A DNA stretch of 64,000 nt from Methanosarcina vacuolata Z-761 (GTDB taxonomy: Archaea > Halobacteriota > Methanosarcinia > Methanosarcinales > Methanosarcinaceae): positions 3,844,001 to 3,908,000 of the forward strand of contig NZ_CP009520.1 in NCBI RefSeq assembly GCF_000969905.1. Direction: 5' to 3'. Within the stretch, counting starts at the first letter, position 1; each line of letters opens with the position of its first letter. The position numbers and the translations under genes are program-made. The notes beneath the pieces were generated by a model, which was not told where the DNA came from, did no database searches, and worked only from the letters and a program-made list of their open reading frames with translations. This document shows, one piece after another, positions 17,499 through 27,007 of the stretch.

Positions 17499-18673
17499 TG
17501 ATTTTGAAATGGTCATCTATCTTTTTCCACGAATAGAAACTTGCCATTTCCCTTGCTCTCTCTTTGAACACCTCTGCCGCATTTCTCCATCCTGGTATTG
17601 CTGTTTCTTCCAGTTTTTCCTTCACATCATAAAGACGGGAGTAAAATGTACTTTTTTCGTCCATTTCTCTCTTTGGATCATAGAAACAGTATCCATTGAT
17701 CTTGAACTCCTTTTGCTCAAGAGTCACTGGCTTTACAAATATTGGTTTTTTGTGAAACTTATGAAGATATTCCGGACTTTCGATGTCTTTTTGTACTGAA
17801 CTCATAAGCTCTTTGACACTTTTAAGTGCCATTGTAGCTGGCATAATAAAAGGAATCTTTTCCCTTACTAATTCCTCGATGTTTCCCTTGCTGAAAAATC
17901 CTCTATCCATTACCAGTGTATAGTTTTCCATTCCATGAGCTTCTATCTTTTTTATAGTATTTTTAAGAGTTGTAACGTCTACAATACTTCCAGGATAGAT
18001 GTCATACATCACCGGAATTCCTTTTTCCTTATCCACAATCATGGAGAGATTTATTTGAGGGAGATCGCAATTGTCTCTATTGTATCCGTATTCAAGAAGA
18101 TTAATTAGTTGTGAGTAGCTCGATAAACTGGTAAGATCGTACATTAATGTGCGTTTTGTCCCAAGATTTCTAAACATTTTACCCATAAACATGGATGGAA
18201 TGTCGCTATTACCTACTTTTGCAAGTAGATTACTGATGTTTTGACTTTTCAAGGGCAACTCAGGACACTGGAGAGAAAGAACAGAATTCTCATACCAGGT
18301 TTTAAGGTTATACATAGCTGTAGGACGAATTACACGATTAAGTGCCATTGAAAGTATCATGTTTCTGTCTTTCTCATTGAACAGATCACCAAGATACTCT
18401 TCAATTTTGAGTTCTTCTACGATTTTTTGCAATGGAAGGAACTCACCATAGTTATAAGCATTTATAGGTTTGCTGGAAACGAAAGAAGTCTCATCTTGCA
18501 CGATTTCATCGGAAGAGTTTAATGCGTCACGAACTCTAACAGGTTTACCGTTTATGTTTCTGCCAACATATTTGGATTTATGGCGAATTTGTTTCTTTTC
18601 CTTATCGTAATAAGGAATATCTTCGTACCAGTACTCAATTCCATTTATTTTCTTGATGCGGAGGATAGACTTC

Positions 18674-18696
18674 ATGCGCTTATATAATAAGCGCAT
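18674..18696. promoter_or_regulatory. Perfect 10-bp palindrome over the IS1634 transposase start
   Basis: ATGCGCTTAT-ATA-ATAAGCGCAT overlaps the start codon at 18675. Its ATGCGCTTA half-site is also the inner part of both terminal inverted repeats, so transposase binding here could repress its own gene. The regulatory role is inference. Confidence 0.4.
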
Positions 18697-18863
18697 AATA
18701 GTATAGATAGTTTTTGAATTGTTGTTTGGAAATGAGTAAGTTAGTATGCATCTGCACACGAATTAAATGAGCAAAATAGGGATACAAAAAGTATGCGCTT
18801 AAAATTTGGGAATTAAGGTTATAAACCAGAAAACAATATCAATCGATTTTCATAATTTTCTAC

Positions 18864-20391
18864 GTAACTATTCAGGTAGCCTTGTCAAGGCTACACAATT
18901 TTTCCTGTTTCCTAGGAAAAATTGGATATAAAATGAGTTCTTTTTCTCCTTGATGAAACGCGAAGAGATTCTTGCTCTATGTGCTTCAAGCCCTGAAGTT
19001 ATTGCTTACATTATAAGTCTTGAGTCTCAAATAAAAGAACTCACTGAAAGATTGACAGCCTTAGAATCTCGCTTAAATCAAAACAGTAGAAACAGCAGTA
19101 AACCTCCTTCTACTGACTATTTTTCCAAAGGAAAACCTAATCCCAAGAGTCTGCGTAAAAAGAGTGGCAAGAAGCCTGGAGGTCAAGAAGGTCATTCAGG
19201 AACAACTCTTGAAATGGTTGATAATCCTGAGTAGATAATTGAACATTCTTTGAGTTGCTGCAAAGAGTGTGGACATATTCTTGAGGATATTGAAGCTGAA
19301 GCTTATGAGAAAAGACAGATTTTTGATATTCCACCTGTAAATCTTACTGTTACGGAACACCGAAGTCAGATAAAGACCTGTCCTTACTGTGGAAGATTAA
19401 ATAAAGCTGATTTTCCAGAATCCGTAAAATATCCATTTCAATATGGCCCTAATATTTTGTCCTCTGCAATTTACTTTAAAAATCACCATTTTATTCCTTA
19501 CGAAAGGATTTCTGAATTGTTTAATGATGTAATGGGGATAAAAATCTGTTCTGCTACTATTATTAAAGCAGAAAGAGATTGTTTCCAGAATCTTGAAGAA
19601 TTTGAAAACATAATTCGAGAAAAAGTAATAGCTTCTCCTGTTATCCATTGTGATGAAACTGGAATGAAAGTTCAAGGAAAAAGACATTGGCTTCATGTAG
19701 CTTCTACTGACAAATACACATGTTATTTTTCTCATCCAAAAAGAGGCTCAGAAGCTATTGATGCTATGGGAATTCTTCCCGAGTTTAAAGGGGTAGCAGT
19801 TCATGATGGATGGAAACCTTACAACGGTTATAATTGTGATCATGCTCTTTGCAATGCTCATCTCCAAAGAGAACTTATTGGAATTGAGGAGAATTATAAA
19901 CAGCAGTGGGTTAAAGATATGAATGAGCTGTTATCTGAAATGAAAAAGTATACTGATGAGTGTAAAGAGCAGGTTAAAGATCTTGATTTTGAACAAGTTA
20001 AGGCATTAGAAAAAAGGTTCAATGCTGTAATCGCAAAAGGAATTGAAGAAAATCCACCTTCTCTAAATCCTGAAAAACAAGGAAAACGTGGTAAGAATCC
20101 AAAAACCAAAGCAAGAAATCTGCTTGATAGGTTTATAGGACATAAAGAAAAGATTCTGAGATTCCTGACAGACTTGAAAGTTCCGTTTGAGAATAATCAA
20201 GCAGAAAGAGATGTCAGGATGATGAAGCTACAGCAGAAAATATCAGGAACTTTCAGAACTGAACGAGGAGCGGAAGCTTTCTGCAGAATTAGGGCATATA
20301 TTTCGACAATAAGAAAGAATGGTTTACCTGTTTTAGAGGGTATTCTCGCGGCGCTCAAAGGAGCGCCGCTAAATATACCCTGAATAGTTAC
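18864..20391 (+). mobile_element. IS66-type (ISBst12-like) element, copy 1
   Basis: Terminal repeats GTAACTATTCAGG at 18864-18876 and its inverse at 20379-20391. The 8-bp TTTTCTAC flanks both sides (18856-18863, 20392-20399), the target size expected for IS66. The length is 1528 bp, identical to copy 2 at 38608-40135. A subterminal palindrome (GTAGCCTTGTCAAGGCTAC) follows the left end and a GGCGCTCAAAGGAGCGCC hairpin precedes the right end. One gene only, no tnpA/tnpB accessory genes. Confidence 0.92.
18953..20383 (+). CDS. IS66-type transposase with in-frame TAG codon (possible pyrrolysine)
   Basis: One continuous frame of 476 sense codons broken by a single TAG at 19232-19234, right after MVDNPE. 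Before it are the coiled-coil leader (MKREEILALCASSPEVIAYI) and the NSRNSSKPPS/GKKPGGQEGH segment; after it a CxxCG zinc finger (CCKECGH...CPYCG), the DDE core (VIHCDETGMKV, VHDGWKPY, NNQAERDVRMMK) and the IS66 C-terminus. Copy 2 has TAG at the same place. The next stop is TGA at 20381. In an organism that decodes UAG as pyrrolysine or reads through it, the full protein would be made; otherwise both copies are split. ATG at 18953 is used rather than TTG at 18950. Confidence 0.8.
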
Positions 20392-20901
20392 TTTTCTACA
20401 ATAGTTTAAATGAATAAATCTATCCAAAAATGCTATCAAGTAAATTGTTTATTTTCGAAAAAATACTTTGGAAAATGGAATTTTACAAAATTCTTCATCT
20501 TCAAATAATTCCTCTCCAAAATCAGAATATCCCTGTAAAAAACCTCTTCGTTCACCCTCACCTTTTCAATCACCCTTGACGCCGTTTAAAAGCCCAATTC
20601 CCCGGCTGGCAAGCGCAATAACCGCCGATTTTCCCTACAAGCAAACCATGTTTGCGTGTCTGTAGACTCTCCGTATCCTCTTTTTTTCTTAGGAGGAGAC
20701 TTTGACCTTTTTTACCCTGTTTTTTAACAAGCTTGATTTCCTCTTCTTCCCAGGGTTTGAAGACTGCAACCATTTAGAGTTTTAGAGTAGCCAATGAATC
20801 CAAATCACACTGTACTTTTGTTTTATTTTTGATACTAACATCTTTAAATTCTGTTCTTTTGTAATTTATTATTACTAAAATTATATAGGGAGCGCATTAT
20901 T
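20392..20901. other. Intergenic stretch between IS66 copy 1 and the PLD gene
   Basis: About 500 bp. A minus frame at 20570-20773 (MVAVFKPWEEEEIKL...KKQGKKGQSLLLRKK) looks lysine-rich and may be a scrap of a longer gene, but no family is recognisable. I would not call a gene here. Confidence 0.4.
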
Positions 20902-22587
20902 ATGCCTTTGAGCAAATTGTCTAAGAATGAAGGGTTGGCAGTCACTGCTTATGATGGAGACGGTACTGTTCTTCTGGCATTTGATATTGACGAGGAGAAG
21001 ACGAAAAACCTTGCTGGCTTTGCGGTGAAGGTTATTACTCCGAACAAAGGTCCTTACAGGTCGAACAAGTACTGGTTGAAGAACAGGCTTAGTTTTAAGA
21101 GAGAGCTTTCAAGTGAAACTGAACTTACTCCTGAAATGTGGGAAGATTCGAACAAAGCTCCTTTTCAGATATTCCACTGGGTTCATTTTCCAAGCGCAGG
21201 CCCTGGGAAGTACGTTTACACTGTTTATGCGTGTTATTTCAATAGCAATGGATCTGTTGATTTAGGTCCCAGCGTTCAAACTGAAGCAGACCTGAGTTAT
21301 CGTGCTTTTCCCAATCTTGAGCTGGGTTTTACTAGGGGGTATATCTCATCCCAGGCTTATGCTGACAGGTTTGATAATAAGGCTATCAGGCCGAAGACCA
21401 AGTCCATTGATTTCGATACTGCTCCATACCAGGCACAATATACATGGCTGGGTGCTCACGCAAGGAAAATGGTTTTCGATTTTCTTGAAGAGTGCTTGAA
21501 TGATGATTCGATTAGTGTAGACGTATTCGCTTACGACTTCGATGAACCTGACATTATTCGAAAACTTGCTGCTATGGGGCCTCGTGTTCGTGTATTTCAG
21601 GACGATGCCACGCTGCACACTAAATCCACGGCGGTTGAACCTGAGGTAGTTGACAAGTTGAAGCAGGCAGGAGCGGCTGTAAAAACCGGTCATTTCTCCC
21701 GTTTTGCGCATAACAAAGTAATGATTCAAAAGAAAAATGGCAAAGCTGTAAAAGTGCTAACAGGCTCAGCCAACTTCTCATTAAGAGGATTCTACGTCCA
21801 GGCTAACAGTGTTCTGATCTTTAATGACCCCACAACCGCTGAACTCTATGAGCAGGCATTCGAACAGGCTTTCAATGATCAAAAAAAGTTTAAATCCTCA
21901 GCCATCGCATCACAATGGTTTGAAGCAACAACGAATCACAACCCTTCGGTCTCAATCAGCTATGCTCCGCATAAAACAGCATTTTCCCTGGAAACAGTGT
22001 CTCAAACCATAGATTCGGCAAAAAGTTCGGTCTTCTTTGCGGTTATGGAGACTTCTGGAGGAGGACCTGTGATGCCAGCCCTTGAGAACCTGTCAAACAG
22101 AGAGACTATTCTCTCTCTTGGAACTATTGAAAAAAATAGCCAGCTAAGTTTGTTCAAGCAAGGAAAGAATAGTGGAGTGACAAGTTTTGAGTTCCTGGAA
22201 AAGGACATTCCAGAGCCGTTCAAGGAAGAATATAGCGGGGGGACGGGACAGGTTATCCACCACAAATTCGTTGTCTGCGACTTTAATGGCGATAATCCGG
22301 TAGTGTACTGCGGCTCTTCCAATCTCTCCCAGGGTGGCGAAAAAAGCAATGGTGATAATTTGATCGAAATCCGGGATGTAGATATAGCTTACTATTACGC
22401 CATTGAAGCTATCCGGCTATTCGACCACTACAGGTTCAGAAGCCTGCATGAAAACAGTACGTCAAACAAACCATTGCAACTCGATACAACAGATAACTGG
22501 GTAAAACCTTTCTACAACTCAAGTGATCTAAGGTGCCAAACAAGAAAATTATTCATCGGCACACAACAATCTCAAGGGCCGAAGTAA
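20902..22587 (+). CDS. Phospholipase D-like protein with two PLDc domains
   Basis: A 561-residue protein with an N-terminal beta-rich region (about 1-130) of unknown function and two phospholipase D-type catalytic halves. The first has H270-N-K272 followed by GSANFSLRG; the second has H453-H-K455 followed by GSSNLSQGG. The paired HxK and GSxN motifs form one active site that acts on phosphodiester bonds by a phosphohistidine intermediate. There is no signal peptide, so it probably acts in the cytoplasm on a phospholipid or nucleic acid. A GGAG lies 7 bases before the ATG. Nearest relatives in such genomes are annotated only as PLD-like. No operon partner. Confidence 0.85.
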   Translation: MPLSKLSKNEGLAVTAYDGDGTVLLAFDIDEEKTKNLAGFAVKVITPNKGPYRSNKYWLKNRLSFKRELSSETELTPEMWEDSNKAPFQIFHWVHFPSAGPGKYVYTVYACYFNSNGSVDLGPSVQTEADLSYRAFPNLELGFTRGYISSQAYADRFDNKAIRPKTKSIDFDTAPYQAQYTWLGAHARKMVFDFLEECLNDDSISVDVFAYDFDEPDIIRKLAAMGPRVRVFQDDATLHTKSTAVEPEVVDKLKQAGAAVKTGHFSRFAHNKVMIQKKNGKAVKVLTGSANFSLRGFYVQANSVLIFNDPTTAELYEQAFEQAFNDQKKFKSSAIASQWFEATTNHNPSVSISYAPHKTAFSLETVSQTIDSAKSSVFFAVMETSGGGPVMPALENLSNRETILSLGTIEKNSQLSLFKQGKNSGVTSFEFLEKDIPEPFKEEYSGGTGQVIHHKFVVCDFNGDNPVVYCGSSNLSQGGEKSNGDNLIEIRDVDIAYYYAIEAIRLFDHYRFRSLHENSTSNKPLQLDTTDNWVKPFYNSSDLRCQTRKLFIGTQQSQGPK

Positions 22588-22604
22588 CAGCAACTCATAA
22601 AAAG

Positions 22605-22705
22605 GGCTCTTCTTTTTTTGTGTGGATATCCTCATAATGTCCTCATAAAAACCAATGCGGCCTTGAATTGAAAATCATCTTATCCATCGGAAATGACGAA
22701 GAGCC
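22605..22705. repeat. MITE-like repeat family M, copy 1 (GGCTCTTC ends)
   Basis: 101 bp bounded by GGCTCTTC and GAAGAGCC inverted ends. Inside: GTGTGGATATCCTCATAATG, ACCAATGCGGCCTTGAATTG and ATCATCTTATCCAT blocks that recur at 26467-26623 and 36514-36612. It starts 17 bp after the PLD stop; the T-run at 22611-22619 may also help terminate that gene. Confidence 0.75.
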
Positions 22706-23051
22706 TTATGAAAAAACAGCGCTCGGTTCTGTGGGTTTTGTAAAGCCAAGAGTTTTGAGGGCTTCCTGGGTCTTTGGGTGAAAAGTGTTAAAGATGTTAT
22801 GAAATGACATGTTTTTTACAATCAATTTTTGGTTAAATTGTTCAATTGTTGTGTTAGTTGGCATCAGTGTAAATGTTTCTATGAAAGTGCAGAAATAAAG
22901 TGAATAAGACAAATAGAAAAGCAAGAAGAAGAGTGTAAGAAAACGCTTAATTTTATTCCGCTTAATTTTATTCCTTTTATATTTTTGTATCTATCGTAAC
23001 CGATCTTTTTTCACAGTTATTCGGTTTTAACATCCGATATCCTTTACACAT
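22706..23051. other. Intergenic stretch without a supported gene
   Basis: A 72-codon minus frame at 22706-22924 begins in a hydrophobic run and has no ribosome binding site. I see nothing else. Confidence 0.4.
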
Positions 23052-23309
23052 TTAATATTCGTCAGTTTCTTCGGGGTACGCAGTGAAAGGGAGCGCTTCA
23101 GCCCATCCAAACTCTCCAGGAATAAGGACATGGAACGTTTCCCTTCTTTCCCCTTTCTCTACTTCCAGCTTTTCAATATGGCTCAGATTTGTTTCAAAAC
23201 CCTCTTTAGGTTCCTTGAAATCCTTGATATCTTCAAGGTCAAGTACTCCACTGGAGCAGTACAACATTTGAACGTTATCTAAAATCCATCTCTTACTCAC
23301 TAATACCAT
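23052..23309 (-). CDS. Small hypothetical protein (85 aa)
   Basis: The frame MVLVSKRWILDNVQMLYCSS...ELPFTAYPEETDEY type is acidic and probably cytoplasmic, with a compact alpha/beta pattern (VLDLEDIKDFKEPKEGFETN, then ETFHVLIPGEFGWAEALPF). GGTGGGAT lies just before the ATG. No membrane or signal segment. It stands alone between the family M repeat and a GNAT gene on the other strand. I recognise no family; the ribosome-binding site and balanced composition favour a real gene. Confidence 0.6.
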   Translation of the reverse strand: MVLVSKRWILDNVQMLYCSSGVLDLEDIKDFKEPKEGFETNLSHIEKLEVEKGERRETFHVLIPGEFGWAEALPFTAYPEETDEY

Positions 23310-23590
23310 AATCCCACCACTCTACTATTTAACTTTTGAACCGTTAAAACACCCCCTGGTTTTCTCAAATACCGAGAATGGCTCACTTCGGTAATGATAA
23401 ATTGTTTATCTGGATCTCTATTTAACGTTTAAGGATCTAAAAATATAATAGAATTCAACTCTTGCATATACACACAGTTACCAGATTCTTCAATAAAACT
23501 CAGGCGTTTAATCCGGATTTGTTGCAAAAATTTTAGAAAATAAGGGCAATACAAAAATTTTTATATATGTCGTAATCAATGTCCGAATGA

Positions 23591-24133
23591 ATGTCAGAGA
23601 AGTACTTTATGGATGACCTCGAATTAATAAAACCGACTACAACGCTTGAAGAGGCTGCCTTAGAATATAAAAAAGAACACTTTGATATCGGAGAATATGA
23701 ATTACATGGTAGCGCTCTGCTTGACAAAATAGATCTTTACTCGGATTGGCTCAAAATTATCGAAGAAAACTCCAATGAAAAAACCGTACATAGTGATTGG
23801 GTAGTCGCAAGTACATTTTTTGTTGTTCGTAAGTCTGATCAAAAAATTATAGGTATGATTGATATTCGGCACAGCCTAAACGACTTTTTACGTAATTACG
23901 GACACATTGGTTACGGTGTACGTCCCTCCGAACGCAAAAAAGGTTATGCCACACAAATGCTGAAAATGGCACTTGATTACGCGAGACAAATTAGATTGTC
24001 AAAAGTGATGCTGGCATGTTATAAAGGCAATCAAGCTTCAAGTAAAATAATTCAAAAATGCAATGGTATCTTTGAAAAAGAGATTTTACATCCCAATGGA
24101 AAAATTGTACAGGTATACTGGGTAACTTTATGA
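23591..24133 (+). CDS. GNAT-family N-acetyltransferase
   Basis: A 180-residue acetyltransferase using acetyl-CoA. Motif A is visible as GYGVRPSERKKGYATQML (about residues 104-121), the R/Q-x-x-G-x-A pyrophosphate-binding loop, after a FFVVRKSDQKIIGMIDIRH beta pair. The C-terminus has the usual acetyl-CoA splay (LACYKGNQASSKIIQKCNG). It resembles the RimJ/RimL-like or YkkB-type GNATs that act on small molecules or antibiotics; the substrate is unknown. The first ATG is at 23591, but ATG at 23609 (MDDLELIKP) also fits the family's usual length. Confidence 0.85.
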   Translation: MSEKYFMDDLELIKPTTTLEEAALEYKKEHFDIGEYELHGSALLDKIDLYSDWLKIIEENSNEKTVHSDWVVASTFFVVRKSDQKIIGMIDIRHSLNDFLRNYGHIGYGVRPSERKKGYATQMLKMALDYARQIRLSKVMLACYKGNQASSKIIQKCNGIFEKEILHPNGKIVQVYWVTL

Positions 24134-24271
24134 GATTTGTGTAGTTGATGGAGATGGATACGTACCAGCCTAATTACGCAGTTTTTTGAGAAGCGACCAG
24201 ATGAAAAACGAGGTTTGTTGTTTCATAGTAACTTTCTGTCCTGTATCATTTTCTCTCATTATTTTCTCTCA

Positions 24272-25951
24272 TTATTTTCTCTTGAGTTTCCATCCTCCAT
24301 AAAGGCAGGTTAAGCTTGCCAATAATCCAAAACCTGGAGTAGAGTTATTTTTGCTTTGTTTACCCCCAACATCAGATTCAGAATCACTATTATTGCTTGA
24401 ATTGTCAGGTTCTGTCATGGATTCTTCTTCCGGTGTTATAAAAACAACCGGGACGTCGGTAATATTTTGTTTTCTTGCTTCTTCATCAATTATCTGGTAA
24501 ACCTCTTTAACTACAGTGTTCTGTTCTTCGGAAGACAAATTTTCGTTAATTTCTATTTCCAGTCTTATCCTTGCCCCATAGGTTATTATCTGGCCCTTTT
24601 CCATATATGGCGTCATTTTTTTCTGTATTTGACAAGTAATCGTATACAGTTTTTCTTGCCATAAGTTTATCTCATTCGGGTCTTTTAACAAAGGAATGAT
24701 TCCATAAGCTGCAATTGTTTTATTCAGAGGCATGGTCGGTTTGTGCTCCATAACCTCTTCAAGAGTATTAATATCTGATTTGGATAGATTCTCTGTACTT
24801 TTTCCAAACCAGTACCAGCCGTTAATACCTTCCAGGTAAATTTCCTCCCAATAGGTTCCGTAACCAAATTCTACCGGAACGTCCTGTATACCCATCTCTT
24901 TTGCAGAGTCGTCTATTAGAGTGTACATCTCATTCATCAAAGGCTCGTCAACATTGCCATACTTGAATAAAATTACAAAGTATCCCCTGTCATTAATTCC
25001 GCATGACATTACCTCTCCATGGGGATACATATATTTTGAAGCAACCGGATCTTCTATCCTGTTACTGAGTTCTTCAAGAGTAGAGTTCCAGTTTTCTTTT
25101 TGTTCTTCATTTTCCAGTACAGGAAGTTTGCCGTATCTGCTAATTACAGTATTTCCCAGTGAATAAAGTCCAAAAAAGTAATTATAGTACTCATAATTCA
25201 CATTAGTTGCTTCGGAATTCAGGTAATCATTCAATGTTACTGGCACACTGATACAAATTCCTTTACTAGCCGCTTCTTGTTCTATAGATTTAGTAAGCTG
25301 ATCGCTTGCCTGCCAGCTCTTTAAATTCTCCTCCACCCCATTCTGTAATCTCCTATCAAAAATTGACCAAATTCCGGGCTCCGTTTCAGTTGCATGTCTA
25401 TCCGGTATCACTTCAAGAGTATATGCATCTACAAATATCCGATGCTCATCTCCTGAGGCTTTGTCTTTTATTACGGTCATTGCCCCAATACTGGGATAGC
25501 AATATACAACCACCTCGGTTGATTTTATTTCACCGTCTGGATATTCATTTCTGGCAGTTTCAATTGATTTATTCACTGCTTCAGTTATATTATACAGAAC
25601 CGGAGTTTGTTCGATAACCTGAATTGACTGCCCAAGGGTCTTATTGGCCCCTACGTCGACTCTACCTATCAGGCTATTATTTTTATATACAGAAAATTGA
25701 TGATACAGTTTCTGCCCGTTTGGATCATAGAGTTCTAATGGCTTGGGATCGATAGCTGCTCCTTTCCACTCTTCAAATTCAGCATCGTTTGCAATAAAAT
25801 CTATTATTTGCGCATTTGCATGTTCAAAAGCTACCTCTTCAGTTACAGAATAATCATTCTCATTTTGAGCATTAACAGCCGGCACCAATGCGACAGCAGC
25901 CAGAAACACTGCCAAAAGCAGTACTCTTGTTCCAATTTTGTTCCTGATCAT
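24272..25951 (-). CDS. Surface protein with signal peptide and PGF-CTERM tail
   Basis: A 559-residue exported protein. A signal peptide (MIRNKIGTRVLLLAVFLAAV, cleavage near VNAQN) leads into a large domain of mixed structure with paired Cys (CISVPV, SCGIND, TCQIQ). Residues about 510-535 are a Ser/Asn/Asp-rich stalk, then STPGFGLLASL, hydrophobic residues and a KLKRK end: the PGF-CTERM signal recognised by archaeosortase A, which cleaves it and attaches the protein to a membrane lipid. So the protein should be anchored on the outer face. Repeated segments (YGKLPVLENEEQKENW and YGIIPLLKDPNEINLW) suggest internal duplication. Function unknown. Confidence 0.85.
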   Translation of the reverse strand: MIRNKIGTRVLLLAVFLAAVALVPAVNAQNENDYSVTEEVAFEHANAQIIDFIANDAEFEEWKGAAIDPKPLELYDPNGQKLYHQFSVYKNNSLIGRVDVGANKTLGQSIQVIEQTPVLYNITEAVNKSIETARNEYPDGEIKSTEVVVYCYPSIGAMTVIKDKASGDEHRIFVDAYTLEVIPDRHATETEPGIWSIFDRRLQNGVEENLKSWQASDQLTKSIEQEAASKGICISVPVTLNDYLNSEATNVNYEYYNYFFGLYSLGNTVISRYGKLPVLENEEQKENWNSTLEELSNRIEDPVASKYMYPHGEVMSCGINDRGYFVILFKYGNVDEPLMNEMYTLIDDSAKEMGIQDVPVEFGYGTYWEEIYLEGINGWYWFGKSTENLSKSDINTLEEVMEHKPTMPLNKTIAAYGIIPLLKDPNEINLWQEKLYTITCQIQKKMTPYMEKGQIITYGARIRLEIEINENLSSEEQNTVVKEVYQIIDEEARKQNITDVPVVFITPEEESMTEPDNSSNNSDSESDVGGKQSKNNSTPGFGLLASLTCLYGGWKLKRK

Positions 25952-26350
25952 TTACTTCATTCCGAAGAGTCTATTTTCCTTAGGAGGCAGAATAACGCAA
26001 GTTTAAAACACTCAAAGTTAACTCAATAATGCCTCTTAGAGCGTATCTTATGAAGTCTTTGGTGGTCTAGAAGACTACATTTGAACTTCATAACTCCCTC
26101 TTTGCTGACTCTTTATAAGTTTTCCGTATAAAGTGTTACATTATGCAATTTTCGTGAGAATTTGGACGTGAAGCCGTTTTCTTATCTTTGATTGTTCAAA
26201 GATTCGCACAGAAAAAATATATATGACCCGATTGCCGCAAGTAAATTCATATGCTGTCAACAAAAAGGGAATAGCTCTTATTTTAAAGTCTGACTTTGTT
26301 AGCTGGTTGCAACCTAGTTGTAAATTTTGGCACTGAGTTAAATATTTATT

Positions 26351-26466
26351 TAAAAAATGCTTGCAGATCGCGGCATTTTCATGTTAAACGAACATGATAT
26401 TCTTTGAATAACATGCACAACCTATGAAAATGCTTGCACATGGACAGCATTTTCATGTTGAATTAG
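26351..26466. repeat. Dispersed hairpin repeat, copies 2 and partial copy 3
   Basis: 26391-26466 repeats the leader AACATGATATTCTTTGAATAA and the hairpin ATGAAAATGC...GCATTTTCAT found at 6908-6983. 26351-26384 is a second, leaderless hairpin of the same type. The block abuts MITE family M copy 2. Confidence 0.7.
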
Positions 26467-26623
26467 CTCTTCGTTGTTTTGTGGATATCCTCACAATGTC
26501 CTCATAATGTCCTCATAATGTCCTCATAATGTCCTCATAATGTCTTCATAATGTCTTCATAATGTCTTCATAAAAACCAATGCGGCTTTGAATTGGAAAT
26601 CGTCTTATCCATAGAAAATGACT
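26467..26623. repeat. MITE-like repeat family M, copy 2, with expanded 11-bp array
   Basis: Starts GCTCTTCGTTGTTTTGTGG and ends in the shared block ACCAATGCGGCTTTGAATTG, TCGTCTTATCCAT. Between them an 11-bp unit (ATAATGTCCTC, later ATAATGTCTTC) occurs about eight times, against about two in the other copies. The right inverted end is worn. Confidence 0.75.
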
Positions 26624-27007
26624 AAAAACTAAAAAATTTAATATACTACTAAAATTTAATTTGAAAATGTCAAATTTCCAGATTTTAAATTTGAACCTGT
26701 ACTTCTCTCCACGCCCGATATCTGCTCACAAACTGATAGGGCCCTTCCTCCAGAATCGTTCTGATAGGGTTCGCCCTCCAGAATCGTTCCCAGTTACTCG
26801 TAATTAGAAAAGAGTTTTATTCATCCGTTATTCTGCCCAACCGCTAATAGGAACATTTAACCCAGTAACATTTGACCCAGTAACATTTAACCCCTCAATG
26901 TTCAAGCCCTTGTATTCAACATGGAATTCCCTGGAGAAGAAAAGTGGCCATTGGAAAATATCGGATATCAGGAGAAAATAATTAAATGAAGTAATATGGA
27001 GATAAAA

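Larger units (their letters stand above)
15883..18675 (-). pseudogene. IS1634-type transposase, interrupted by insertion
   Basis: The N-terminal part (MKSILRIKKINGIEYWYEDI to KKIDDHFKI) runs from 18675 to about 17507. After removal of 16301-17506 the frame continues without a break as NIKKNAVSQRMNRMGKF through YYRERDIVEKGFKVMK to the stop at 15883, about 545 residues in all. The Y-x2-R-x3-E-x6-K signature of IS4-superfamily DDE enzymes is intact, as is TLVMDRGFFS around the second catalytic Asp. The gene was thus functional until split by the IS1-type element. The ATG at 18675 is chosen over upstream starts because the protein begins in the usual way for this group. Confidence 0.85.
15881..18804 (-). 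mobile_element. IS1634-type (IS4 superfamily) element, split by an IS1-type element
   Basis: Terminal inverted repeats of 13 bp (TTTTAAGCGCATA) lie at 15881-15893 and, inverted, 18792-18804. Inside is one transposase gene on the minus strand. Removing the inserted IS1-type element and one target copy gives about 1.7 kb, normal for IS1634. The transposase stop codon lies within the left inverted repeat. I could not identify a target duplication for this outer element. Confidence 0.65.
26030..27007. other. Repeat-rich intergenic stretch before the CPBP gene
   Basis: Holds two hairpin repeats (26351-26466), MITE family M copy 2 (26467-26623), a partial GC-rich word cluster near 26697-26730 (TCTCCACGCCCGATATCTGC) resembling repeat family R, and short duplications of CAGTAACATTTAACCC and GATAGGG...CCTCCAGAATCGTT near 26735-26900. 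No gene is supported. Confidence 0.6.
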
